Assembly (NCBI GenBank): GCA_036504595.1
Contig: DASXUX010000070.1
Coordinates: forward strand, 24,704-88,703
DNA length: 64,000 nt
Direction: 5' to 3'
Source: DASXUX01 sp036504595
GTDB taxonomy: Bacteria > Planctomycetota > SZUA-567 > H5-PLA8
Both the position numbers and the translations under genes were made by a program. Shown in pieces: positions 1 through 7,864 of the stretch (position 1 is its first letter; each line of letters opens with the position of its first letter). The notes beneath the pieces are model-generated. The model was not told the origin of the DNA. It made no database searches and saw only the letters and a list, made by a program, of their open reading frames with translations.

Positions 1-2010
1 GTCGGTGCGCGTTACGTTCAGTGTGAAGCGCTGCGCATTGTAGAAGCGGCAGTGTTCGGACAGCGGAAGGTGTTCGATCAGCCGGACGTTCCGCGGCCAC
101 TGCAACTCCACCGGATACTGCGGGCCGGCGACGGCAAAGGACAAATCGGGCTCGCGGCGGGCGGGGTCAATCAACAAACGCTCAAGCGCAGGCTGGCGAT
201 CGCTGCTGTAGGTTCCCAAGTATCCCAGATCCCATTGCGGCTCGATACCGGACGGACGATACAGTTCCGGATCGGCAAAAGCGTACAGCGGGCGCACCGC
301 CACTGCGCCGTAGGAATGCTGGAGCGTTCGGAGCGCCGGCCCGCCTGAGAAGGAAAGATAGAGCGAATAGCGGGGAATGAGTTCGGGGCAGAGATATTCG
401 CAGGTGCCGCCGGCGAGCGTCCGCAGTGTGATGGGCGTGTCGATGTCGTAAAACGCGGTTCGGCCGCGTGCGGTACGTGTGACCCACTGGCCGAGCTCGA
501 TTCCATCAGGGACGTAAGAGCCGACGATCACGAGATCGGCGTCCCGGACCATGTTGCCGAAGCGCGACGTCAGATCCTCAAAACTGGAGTACAGTTCTGT
601 GCGGCCGTAGGGTGGGCCGGGCAGATCGCGATGGTTTGCATACGACGGCAGGTCTCGTTCCAGGAACAAGACGTGATGGCCGCGTGCACAGAGCTCGCGC
701 ATCAGGCCGCGGTAGGTGCTCGCATGGCCGTTTTCCCAGGACGAGGTAATCGACAGGCCCAGGATGACGATCGATAGCGGCTGCGGCTTGGCGGTCCGCG
801 AGCGCGTGTCAACTGCGCCGGCCGGCACGGAGGCCGGCCCCACCACGCTCGTCCGCGCGAGGCCATCAACGGGCGCAGCGATCGACTTGGCGGCGCCAGT
901 GGCAGCGATTCGTGCGGCGCTTGGTTTGCCGGCAAGGATGCTCTCCAACTGCTGCACGCGGTGGGCGTAGGTATGCTGACTGCGCACGCGGCGGTATGCG
1001 GCCTGGCCGATGTGGTGTGCTTTTTCCGGAGTCAGCGTTTGCATGATCTCGGCGATCTGGTTTGAGTCTTTGCCGACGAGAATCTCCTGGCCCGGTTCGA
1101 GGAACTCTTCGATCCCTGCCCAATGATCCGTGATCGTGCACGCGGCAGCTCCGGCAGCCTCAAAAATGCGCGTCGTCGGCGAAAATCCAGTGGGCCCGGC
1201 CTCCGTGCCGGCCAGGACGGCGCGTGGCGAGCAGTTGAAGGCGTTGTGATCGGGCGTGTAGACGTGGCCGACATACGTGACGTTCGGCGGCAGGTGCTTG
1301 TTGTCCCAACCGCTGCCGCCGAGAAGGAAGCGCTGTTTGGGACACTGTTCGGCGACGCGCAGGAACAACTCGCCCACCTGCGCTTCGCGGGGTAACGCCG
1401 GCGTTCCAGCCGGTCGATTGCCCAGATACGAGAGATCCGCCTGATACTGCGGCAACGGTTGGACCGGGTAGTGAGTCTCCGGGTCCAGCGCTCCGTAGAT
1501 CGGCACGCATAGCTTCGCGCCGAGCTCGTTATAGGCGTTGACGACCGGCTCGCCGCCGCCAGACGTGAGGATGAAATCGTAGCGCGGGATCAGGACGCGG
1601 AACGGGTCGCTGGCGTTGGAATTCAGCCGGTCCAGCGTTGCCGGCGCATCGACATCCCAGAAGATCACGCGAGCCGACGGACGCTTGATTTGTAGGACAG
1701 CTTGTTCGAGCAGTCCATCGAAAACCCCAACGCCGCTGGCCTTGATGATGATGTCCGCGCCGCGCGCGCTGTCGAGCGCGCGCTGGACGCCTTCATTGCC
1801 ATGGCCGGGATAGACAACCACGCGGGCCCAATCAGGATCGGGGATGTCACGGTGCTGCTGGCGCTCATATGCGTCGGGTTCATAGAAGGTGATACGATGG
1901 CCGCGCGCATGCAGCGCTTTGACAATGCCCCGGTAATATGTGGCCGCCCCGTTCCAGTAGGCCGAAACCAGGCTTGAGCCGAAGAACGCGATGTTCAGGC
2001 CGCCACTCAT
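1..2010 (-). CDS. Tandem-duplicated CgeB-like glycosyltransferase (3' end outside window)
   Basis: The frame stays open from ATG 2010 to the window edge (670 codons, no stop), so the C-terminus is missing. The protein holds two homologous halves. Residues 1 to about 385 begin LNIAFFGSSLVSAYWNGAAT, and residues about 410 onward begin LSIVILGLSITSSWENGHAS. Both continue with a YRG(I/L)...RGH pattern, a DVDAPATL/DIDTPITL block, and an IPRYD/IPRYS...SGG(G/P) block. This is the two-Rossmann layout of CgeB/DUF3880-type GT-B glycosyltransferases, which act in surface polysaccharide or sporulation glycosylation; the sugar cannot be told from sequence. The first half has the C-terminal FSPTTRIFEAAGAAACTITD donor-site region. 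The two halves are joined by a stretch encoded by a palindromic repeat (GPASVPAG), and another copy codes for AGTEAGPT near residue 267. Confidence 0.85.
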   Translation of the reverse strand, partial: MSGGLNIAFFGSSLVSAYWNGAATYYRGIVKALHARGHRITFYEPDAYERQQHRDIPDPDWARVVVYPGHGNEGVQRALDSARGADIIIKASGVGVFDGLLEQAVLQIKRPSARVIFWDVDAPATLDRLNSNASDPFRVLIPRYDFILTSGGGEPVVNAYNELGAKLCVPIYGALDPETHYPVQPLPQYQADLSYLGNRPAGTPALPREAQVGELFLRVAEQCPKQRFLLGGSGWDNKHLPPNVTYVGHVYTPDHNAFNCSPRAVLAGTEAGPTGFSPTTRIFEAAGAAACTITDHWAGIEEFLEPGQEILVGKDSNQIAEIMQTLTPEKAHHIGQAAYRRVRSQHTYAHRVQQLESILAGKPSAARIAATGAAKSIAAPVDGLARTSVVGPASVPAGAVDTRSRTAKPQPLSIVILGLSITSSWENGHASTYRGLMRELCARGHHVLFLERDLPSYANHRDLPGPPYGRTELYSSFEDLTSRFGNMVRDADLVIVGSYVPDGIELGQWVTRTARGRTAFYDIDTPITLRTLAGGTCEYLCPELIPRYSLYLSFSGGPALRTLQHSYGAVAVRPLYAFADPELYRPSGIEPQWDLGYLGTYSSDRQPALERLLIDPARREPDLSFAVAGPQYPVELQWPRNVRLIEHLPLSEHCRFYNAQRFTLNVTRTD
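821..838. repeat. In-frame P-family palindrome, linker of the glycosyltransferase
   Basis: GCCGGC-ACGGAG-GCCGGC hairpin core. It is read on the minus strand as GPASVPAG in the linker between the two glycosyltransferase halves. Confidence 0.75.
1193..1213. repeat. In-frame P-family half element in the first glycosyltransferase half
   Basis: The CCGGCCTCCGTGCCGGCC core is read on the minus strand as LAGTEAGPT. It lies just before the predicted donor-binding TTRIFEAAG segment. Confidence 0.65.
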
Positions 2011-2615
2011 AAGGGCACCACCTTTCATTCAGACAGACACAACGCCGGGTGGCGCCGACCGGTGCCTCCGTGGCGGCCAGTGGCGCCGGCCTCCGTGCCG
2101 GCAGGCGCGACGCAACTCCACAGGCAGAGCAAAGTATTCGCCAACTGGATGAATCAAGTTCGCGGCAAGTCTGGACTTCAACGAGAGCTTGGGTGATGCT
2201 CCGTGGGTGGGAGGGGTGCATCCGCAGAACGCATTCCGCTGATTTTGAAAATGCTGCTGGCGGGTGGTGGCGTGGCGACAGCGCCGTTCTAAGCACTTGC
2301 TGAAAGCTCGGTCGTTTTTCCATTTCTACCAAGGCGCAGCCCGAGCACGCGACGCACTGGGAGGGCAAGATATAGCCGGGTTGCCGTTTCGGACAAACCA
2401 GTCTCAGCCAAAACGAAAATGCGAACGGATTGGTCGTGGGCAGGTGTGAGGAAGGTCAGACGGCACATGCTGTGGAACGATGCGTGGCCGGGCTGCCGAC
2501 AAAGGACTCGAACGCTGCGCCAAGGTGTTAACAGGTAACCTGTGGGCAGGAATATGCGCTCGTCGCTCTAATGCGATGAGGCATAATCCGTTCATCTTAT
2601 ATGGAGAAGGATTTT
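2011..2615. other. 605-base spacer between divergent genes
   Basis: This spacer lies between the divergent glycosyltransferase and toroid-protein genes and should carry both promoters. It holds one P-family core (GCCGGC-CTCCGT-GCCGGC, 2085-2102), preceded by a degenerate copy around 2052-2080. No convincing gene or RNA was seen; the open frames here have no family resemblance. Confidence 0.5.
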
Positions 2616-4256
2616 ATGAACGCATTTGCGCTGCGGAGCACCGTGCTGATATGGGCGGCCGTTGCGGGGCTGGGCTGGGGTGGAGACGTGCCCCTAAAGA
2701 GCTTCGATTGGAGCGCGCTGAACAAAAAAGCGGCGGAGGAGTACCTGCAAGCTGTGCGGCCCGGGCTACCGGGGAAGTCGCCGTTCTGGAATGTGGCGGC
2801 GAAACAATTCACGTACGCGCCGGCGTTTGACATTGAGGAGGCGCAGGGGGCGGCACGGTACAAACTGCAAGCCACCGATCTGGCGAGCGGCAAAGTGTAC
2901 GTCGCAATGCAGGAGAAACCATGGGCGCCGGTGGTGGAGCTTTGGCGACAACTGCCCGCAACGGCGGTGCGGCTGGAGGCGTTTGCTGTAGACGAAAAAG
3001 GAGACGTGATCAAGCAACTCTCGATTCGCGGCAGAGAAACGCGCGAGTTCTGCCGGCGGCCAGGGTTTCATGGGCCGTACGCGAATCCCATCCGCAGCTA
3101 TCGCGAGTGCGCCCTGCTGTCCCTGAAGCGTGTGTTTGAGTTCTGCAAAACGAGCAAGATCGCTGAAACGGGCAAGGCCGATCCGAAGATTTACGGGTAC
3201 TTTTGTTATCCGAACAAGATGTTGGCGGCCCTGATGACGGGCATGTGCCGCTATGCGGCGCTGGTGCCCGCGGAGCGTGAAGAGGCGCTGCGACAGGCGC
3301 GGGCGGCCGGTGACGCGCTGATCGCGCTCAGTGCGCCCGAGACCGCGCCGTTGGCCTTCCTCCCACCGACGTACCAAGGCGAACTGTACTCTGCGAAAGG
3401 CCAGAACGCGATTGTGCAGATGACCGAGCCCATTTCGGCGATCAGCGCGTACCTGGATGTTTTCGAAGCGACGAAGGAGAACAGGTATCGCGATGCGGCG
3501 ATGAAGATCGTGGAGACCTATGGCCGCCTTCAACTGCCGGATGGTTCGTGGTACCTGAAGATCAACGGTCAGACCGGCAAACCGGTGACGATGAACAAAC
3601 TGATTCCGGAATCGTTCCTGCCGCTCAGCCATCGTCTGGAAGCGCTGGGATGTGCTCAGGCCAAGACGATGCGCGAGAAGGCCCTGCCCTGGCTGATGGA
3701 GCAAGTTGTCGCTCCGTTCAATTGGGAAGGACAGTTCGAGGACGTTGGACCGAGCCAGCATTATCGCAACCTGGCAAACTATCAGGCCATCTTCACCGCG
3801 CGTTATCTGCTGAGGCACCGCGCTGAGAACCCGGAGTGCCGCAAGTTGGCCGAGGAGATGATTCGCTACGCCGAAGACCAGTTCGTGCTGTGGGACCGGT
3901 GCAGCGTTCCGGAAAACAAAGCGAAGGAATTCAAGCCGAGCGTGATGAACGGCTGGCTGCTGCCCCTGGCGCAGGAGCAATACGGCTGGATGCAGGGAAT
4001 CAATGCCAGTGCGGCGACGCTTATCTTCGGCTGGCTCACCATGTACCAGGCGACGGGCGATGAACTGTGGCTGGCGAAGGCGAGTTCCATGGGGAATATC
4101 ATGACGCTTTCGCAGCGGCCTAGCGGCGAACTGCCGACGTACTGGAGCACCAACGGCGAGCTCAAAGATGACAATTGGATCAACTGCGAAGTGTGGGCGA
4201 CGCTGGCGATGCTTGAACTGGCTGAGGCGTACGAAAGCTGGGAAGGGAAGAAGTAG
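2616..4256 (+). CDS. Secreted (alpha/alpha) toroid protein, possible polysaccharide lyase/epimerase-like
   Basis: The start is placed at the second ATG because GGAGAAGG sits 5 bases upstream of it; an in-frame ATG at 2601 would lie before that ribosome site. The protein is 546 residues. Residues 1-22 form a signal peptide (MNAFALRSTVLIWAAVAGLG). A short beta-rich N-terminal part follows, then a long helical region with periodic aromatic and alanine-rich helices (YFCYPNKMLAALMTGMCRYA, RYRDAAMKIVETYGRLQLPDGSWY, NWINCEVWATLAMLELAEAY), as in six-hairpin glycosidase or C5-epimerase-type toroids. I do not recognise a specific family or catalytic residues. A role in polysaccharide processing outside the cytoplasm is inferred from fold and export. 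Confidence 0.7.
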   Translation: MNAFALRSTVLIWAAVAGLGWGGDVPLKSFDWSALNKKAAEEYLQAVRPGLPGKSPFWNVAAKQFTYAPAFDIEEAQGAARYKLQATDLASGKVYVAMQEKPWAPVVELWRQLPATAVRLEAFAVDEKGDVIKQLSIRGRETREFCRRPGFHGPYANPIRSYRECALLSLKRVFEFCKTSKIAETGKADPKIYGYFCYPNKMLAALMTGMCRYAALVPAEREEALRQARAAGDALIALSAPETAPLAFLPPTYQGELYSAKGQNAIVQMTEPISAISAYLDVFEATKENRYRDAAMKIVETYGRLQLPDGSWYLKINGQTGKPVTMNKLIPESFLPLSHRLEALGCAQAKTMREKALPWLMEQVVAPFNWEGQFEDVGPSQHYRNLANYQAIFTARYLLRHRAENPECRKLAEEMIRYAEDQFVLWDRCSVPENKAKEFKPSVMNGWLLPLAQEQYGWMQGINASAATLIFGWLTMYQATGDELWLAKASSMGNIMTLSQRPSGELPTYWSTNGELKDDNWINCEVWATLAMLELAEAYESWEGKK

Positions 4257-4332
4257 CGCCCCTGCGTCCTTGGTGTATGTCTAACAAGTCACCAAAGCTC
4301 AGACACGATTCACAACCGGGAGAACTCTGGCC

Positions 4333-5484
4333 ATGAAGAAGGCTGTTCTTGCTCTGATCGGCGCGGGGAATCTTGCCAACGCTCAGCACCTGCCGAACCT
4401 GGCGTACTGTCCGCACGCGCGGCTGAAGACGGTTTGCGACACGCGGCCGGAAGCGGTGCAGGCGGCGCAGAAGAAATACGGGATTCCGAATGGCGAGACT
4501 GATTTTCGCAAGGTTCTGGCCGACGATGAAGTCCAGGGCGTGCTGGTCATCACCAAGGAGGCGCAACACGCGGATCTGACGATCGCGGCGCTGAAGGCGG
4601 GGAAACACGTTTATGTTGAGAAGCCGCTGGCCAAGACGGTGGCGGAGTGCGAAGCCGTCGTGAAAGCGCAGAAGAAAAGCCGGCGGCACGTCGCGGTGGG
4701 ATTCAACCGCCGCTTTGCACCGGCGTACCGGCAGGCGAAAGCTCTGTTGGACAAAAACGGCGGCGCGCGGGTCTTGTACTACCGCATATCGGACACGTAT
4801 TCGTGGACGTGGGGCAAGAACCTGCCGCCGGGCGTGCGAGTCTATCACGAGCTCTGCCATGTGTTCGATATCCTGCGCTACTTCACCGAATCAGAAGTCG
4901 CGAGCGTGTATTGCGTCGATGGGCGCCCCGACGATGAGATCGTTACGATGAAGTTCCGCGGCGGACAGGTCGCAACGATTCTGTCCAGCGGGAACTCGAC
5001 ACTGGACTGGCCCAAGGAATCGCTGGAGATCATCGCCGAACGCGGCGGGCTGACGGTGGACAATTTCGTCGAAATGTGGACTTACGGGTTGAAAGGCGCC
5101 GAGAAACGCTACCGCTTCCGCGGGCATGTCCATCCGGACCGCGAGTGGACGCAGGCGTTTTTGTACGAGTCGTTGGGCAGCGAAGCGCTGCGCTTCCTGC
5201 ACGCGCTGATGCCGATGAAATGGGATCTGCAGAATGGCAAGGATGCCGGCCTGACCGACAGCAGCGCCGACCGGCGCTTGCGCGAGTTCCTCCAGAACCG
5301 GATGTGCGGCGGAAATTACGACGTGGACAAAGGGTGGGTCAAGTCGGTCGATCACTTCGCCGAGAGCATCGCCAGCGGCAAGAAGCCGGAGAACGCGGGG
5401 GCATACGACGGACTGATGTCGGAAATTCTGGCGGATTCGGTGGTGAAGAGCAGGAAGACGGGAAAGCCGGTGTTGATGAAGTAA
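4333..5484 (+). CDS. Gfo/Idh/MocA-family oxidoreductase (cytoplasmic)
   Basis: A 383-residue NAD(P)-dependent sugar or inositol dehydrogenase-type enzyme. The N-terminal Rossmann domain begins VLALIGAGNLANAQHLP, and the family EKP motif is in HVYVEKPLAKT (about residues 94-104). The C-terminal alpha/beta domain contains YHELCHVFDILRYF, which carries the usual catalytic-site histidines. There is no signal peptide. A GGGAGAA ribosome site sits about 10 bases before the ATG. It follows the toroid gene in the same direction after 76 bases. The substrate is unknown; family members oxidise sugars, inositols or biliverdin. Confidence 0.88.
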   Translation: MKKAVLALIGAGNLANAQHLPNLAYCPHARLKTVCDTRPEAVQAAQKKYGIPNGETDFRKVLADDEVQGVLVITKEAQHADLTIAALKAGKHVYVEKPLAKTVAECEAVVKAQKKSRRHVAVGFNRRFAPAYRQAKALLDKNGGARVLYYRISDTYSWTWGKNLPPGVRVYHELCHVFDILRYFTESEVASVYCVDGRPDDEIVTMKFRGGQVATILSSGNSTLDWPKESLEIIAERGGLTVDNFVEMWTYGLKGAEKRYRFRGHVHPDREWTQAFLYESLGSEALRFLHALMPMKWDLQNGKDAGLTDSSADRRLREFLQNRMCGGNYDVDKGWVKSVDHFAESIASGKKPENAGAYDGLMSEILADSVVKSRKTGKPVLMK

Positions 5485-5503
5485 GGGGCCGAATGGCATC
5501 CGT

Positions 5504-5560
5504 CCCCTCACCCCGCGTTCGCTTCGCTCACGTCGGCCCTCTCCCGCAAGGGGAGAGGGG
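5504..5560. repeat. C-family hairpin (CCCCTCACCCC...GGGGAGAGGGG)
   Basis: CCCCTCACCCC at 5504-5514 is followed by an inner segment, then CCTCTCCC-gcaa-GGGGAGAGG (about 5538-5560). It lies 20 bases after the oxidoreductase stop. This type of dispersed hairpin is common in many bacterial phyla. Confidence 0.75.
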
Positions 5561-5586
5561 GCACGGACCGGCGCGAAGGTATCGAT

Positions 5587-5660
5587 GCACGCTTGAGTTC
5601 GCGCCAACGAGCCGGCGGGAATAGGAGCGTGCCGGCCGGCGCGAACACAAGCGTGCCACC
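5587..5660. repeat. H-family hairpin with GCACGCTTG...CGTGCCACC ends
   Basis: The left arm GCACGCTTGAGTTCGCGCC (5587-5605) pairs with the right arm GGCGCGAACACAAGCGTGC (5638-5656). The 32-base loop contains GCCGGCGGG and GTGCCGGCCGGC pieces. The element ends two bases before the 3' end of the Tat-oxidoreductase gene. Confidence 0.75.
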
Positions 5661-5661
5661 A

Positions 5662-7098
5662 TCAGATTTCTTCCGGCACGGCGAAGTCCTTGCGCATTTC
5701 GTAGCGCACGAATTTGTTGGCCTCGTCGGCGTTGGCGCCGGTGAACTTTTCGGCTTTCGGATCGAAAGTCAACTGCGGGCCGAGGACGAGGGCTTTGAAA
5801 TCGCCCTGGTTATCGGTGATCTGTTTGACGACCGACTCCACGGTGTTCAGCGCGTCCGGGTGGTCCTTCATCGCTTCCTTGACTTGCTCAACCGTGGCCT
5901 GCTTCGCGGTGCGGTAAGCGATGTTGGCCATCAGGCACATCATCGTGGACTGATGCCCGACTTCGATTTCGCAATTCAGGTCTTCGGGCTTGCGACTGCG
6001 GATCGCTTTGAAGAAGTTGTCGGCGTGGCCACCGCCGGCATCGCCTTTGTAGGACTTGATCGGCTTGCCGTCGTTGTCTTCGGCTTTGCCGCCGCCGCGT
6101 TCGACGCGGATGACGCCGCCTTCGCAGACGATGATGTTGTGGCCGCGGGAGCGCATGTAGGCGCTTTCGACGTTGAAGCCCTTCTTGGCGCTGAGGATGC
6201 GGATGTCCACGACGACCTTGAAGCCTTTGTGTTCGAAGAGGGCGATGTGGATGTTGGGGGTTTCGCCATTGTCGTCCCAGACGAAGCGGCCGCCGGCGGC
6301 GACGACTTTTTCGGGAACGTCGTCCCATTCGAGGATGTTGCGCAGGTCGTCCACGACGTGCGGGCCCCAGTTGCCCATTTCGCCGTCGCCCCAGTTCCAC
6401 TGCCAGTGCCAGTCGTAGTGCAGCTTCTTGCGCATGAGCGGGGTCATGGGCGCCGGACCGCACCAGAGGTTGTAATCGATGCCCGGCGGGATCGGCTGTT
6501 CCTGCGTCACCTTGCCGATTTCGGCGCGGTTGTTGTGCTTGAGGCAGTGGACCATTTTGATCGCGCCGTACTTGCCGGCTTTCAGGTCGGCGCGGAGTTC
6601 GGCGTAGTAGGGATCGCTGCGCTGCTGCGTGCCGCCCTGAACGATGCGCTTGTACTTGCGAGCGGCTTTGACCATCTGGCGGCCTTCCCAGATGGAATGC
6701 GCGACCGGCTTCTGCACGTACACGTCTTTGCCGGCCTGGCAGGCGAGGATTGCGGCGGGGGCATGCCAGTGATTTGGCGTGGCGATGAAGACGGCATCGA
6801 CGTCCTTCATCTCCATGATCTTTCGCATGTCCTGGTGGCGCACGATTTCGTTTTCGGTCTTCAGGCCTTTGAGCGCCATGTGGGTCGAGTCTGCGTCGCA
6901 CACGGCGACCAGATTGACGCCTTTGTGGCCGGCAAGCTGTTTCACGTGCCCGCCGCCCATGCCGCCGACGCCGATCACGGCGACGTTGATGCGTTCATTC
7001 GCGCCGAGCACGGTGCCCTTCGGCCAGCAGGCCAGCGCCGCTCCGGTGGCCAGTGCGCCTTTCAGGAACCCGCGCCGGGAAAATTTTGAGCTGCTCAT
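5662..7098 (-). CDS. Tat-exported Gfo/Idh/MocA oxidoreductase
   Basis: The start ATG at 7098 is supported by GGAGGA 10-15 bases upstream; a frame extension to 7149 has no support. The protein is 478 residues. The N-terminus is a twin-arginine signal (SRRGFLKGALATGAALACWP), followed by the Rossmann motif VAVIGVGGMGGGHV. ATPNHWH and YVQKPVAHS (in place of EKP) follow, and the C-terminal domain contains NWGDGEMGNWGPHVVDDLRN. These features match the Tat-dependent subgroup abundant in Planctomycetota and Verrucomicrobiota, thought to oxidise sugars in the periplasm with a tightly bound nucleotide. The gene converges with the cytoplasmic homologue at 4333-5484. Confidence 0.92.
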   Translation of the reverse strand: MSSSKFSRRGFLKGALATGAALACWPKGTVLGANERINVAVIGVGGMGGGHVKQLAGHKGVNLVAVCDADSTHMALKGLKTENEIVRHQDMRKIMEMKDVDAVFIATPNHWHAPAAILACQAGKDVYVQKPVAHSIWEGRQMVKAARKYKRIVQGGTQQRSDPYYAELRADLKAGKYGAIKMVHCLKHNNRAEIGKVTQEQPIPPGIDYNLWCGPAPMTPLMRKKLHYDWHWQWNWGDGEMGNWGPHVVDDLRNILEWDDVPEKVVAAGGRFVWDDNGETPNIHIALFEHKGFKVVVDIRILSAKKGFNVESAYMRSRGHNIIVCEGGVIRVERGGGKAEDNDGKPIKSYKGDAGGGHADNFFKAIRSRKPEDLNCEIEVGHQSTMMCLMANIAYRTAKQATVEQVKEAMKDHPDALNTVESVVKQITDNQGDFKALVLGPQLTFDPKAEKFTGANADEANKFVRYEMRKDFAVPEEI

Positions 7099-7282
7099 TT
7101 TTCGTTTGTCCTCCAATGCTTTCCGGACTGTATACGCCACTGCGGGCAAAAATGTTTGAGGTTAAAAGCGTATGAATCGCGATGCTTTGCGCGGAGTGCT
7201 TTCGGGTTGGCAGTCAGCGTCGGACGGGGCGGGTTTCGTTTCGAAAGCGGGGAAATGTGTTATATTGAGTTCGGTGCGTCGA

Positions 7283-7320
7283 AGTCTCACCGCAGAGGAC
7301 GCGGAGGACGCAGAGGTTCC
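7283..7320. repeat. Short 9-base-period array (CAGAGGACG-like)
   Basis: Degenerate tandem words CAGAGGACG, CGGAGGACG, CAGAGG in the leader of the small membrane protein gene. The same word type occurs at 12719-12800. Confidence 0.5.
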
Positions 7321-7346
7321 TTAAAGTGGGGGAAGGACGGTCGCAT

Positions 7347-7667
7347 ATGAAAGCCAGTGTTACGCCTGCTCGAATCTGGGCTGCGCGAGGAATCGCTGTG
7401 GCGGCCGATTTGGTTCAACTGGCGTTTGTGCCGCTGTTTGCGGAAGGGTTTGTCTCGCCGTTCAACGCGGTACTGGACGGCGTTGTCTGCGTGGCGCTGA
7501 CGCTGCTGGTCGGCTGGCACATCGCCTTTCTGCCAAGCTTTATTATCGAACAGTTGCCGATCGCAGACTTGGCGCCGACGTGGACGATCGCGATCATTAT
7601 CGCGACGCGGACGGCAGGCCTTGAGGGGGTGCCGCCGGCGGCGAAGCCCGCGGAACTGCAGCAGTGA
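7347..7667 (+). CDS. Small integral membrane protein, unknown function
   Basis: The start is placed at ATG 7347, with GGAAGG 11 bases upstream; the frame itself opens at a GTG 21 bases earlier. The protein is 106 residues with at least two hydrophobic stretches (AARGIAVAADLVQLAFVPLF and GVVCVALTLLVGWHIAFLP) and possibly a third (TWTIAIIIATRTAG). It ends in a short Pro/Ala tail. I recognise no family; it resembles small membrane proteins annotated as hypothetical. It is transcribed divergently from the Tat oxidoreductase. Confidence 0.6.
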   Translation: MKASVTPARIWAARGIAVAADLVQLAFVPLFAEGFVSPFNAVLDGVVCVALTLLVGWHIAFLPSFIIEQLPIADLAPTWTIAIIIATRTAGLEGVPPAAKPAELQQ

Positions 7668-7734
7668 CGGCAGAAGAGGAGAAGGGGAGAAGAGGAGTCA
7701 CTGCTGTGCAAGGCGGCGGCGCCACAGCCGAATG

Positions 7735-7806
7735 GGCTGCCCGTGAGGCACTCCGCATCACACCTCACGGGCAGCCAACAGCAAACAGAGGCTGCCCGTG
7801 GCACAC
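7735..7806. repeat. Three-arm hairpin element with GGCTGCCCGTG arms
   Basis: GGCTGCCCGTGAGG (7735-7748) pairs perfectly with CCTCACGGGCAGCC (7763-7776). A third copy in forward orientation, GGCTGCCCGTGGCACAC, follows at 7790-7806. The GTGGCACAC end and GCCCGTG words match the element at 35633-35779. Confidence 0.7.
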
Positions 7807-7835
7807 AAAAACAAGGCGGGCGAAAAGCGCCCGCC
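7806..7835 (-). terminator. Rho-independent terminator of the HEAT-repeat gene
   Basis: Read on the minus strand, an 8-bp GC stem (GGCGGGCG/CGCCCGCC, 7815-7822 with 7828-7835) with a 5-base loop is followed by TTGTTTTTGTG. It lies 30 bases after the stop codon. Confidence 0.75.
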
Positions 7836-7864
7836 GTTTACTTGCCTGGCCGCACTTCCCCTTT

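Noticed and set aside
2011..2600. Open frames in the 2.0-2.6 kb spacer (for example a 162-codon minus-strand frame at 1880-2368)
   Set aside because: It overlaps the glycosyltransferase start, has no ribosome site and no family resemblance.
5504..5560. C-family hairpins as transcription terminators
   Set aside because: They lack a T run after the stem, occur within coding sequence elsewhere, and belong to a dispersed repeat family.
5593..7089. 498-codon open frame opposite the Tat oxidoreductase
   Set aside because: It is a mirror frame of a clear Gfo/Idh/MocA gene, with no domain and a His/Asp/Val/Phe-rich composition typical of antisense GC-rich frames.
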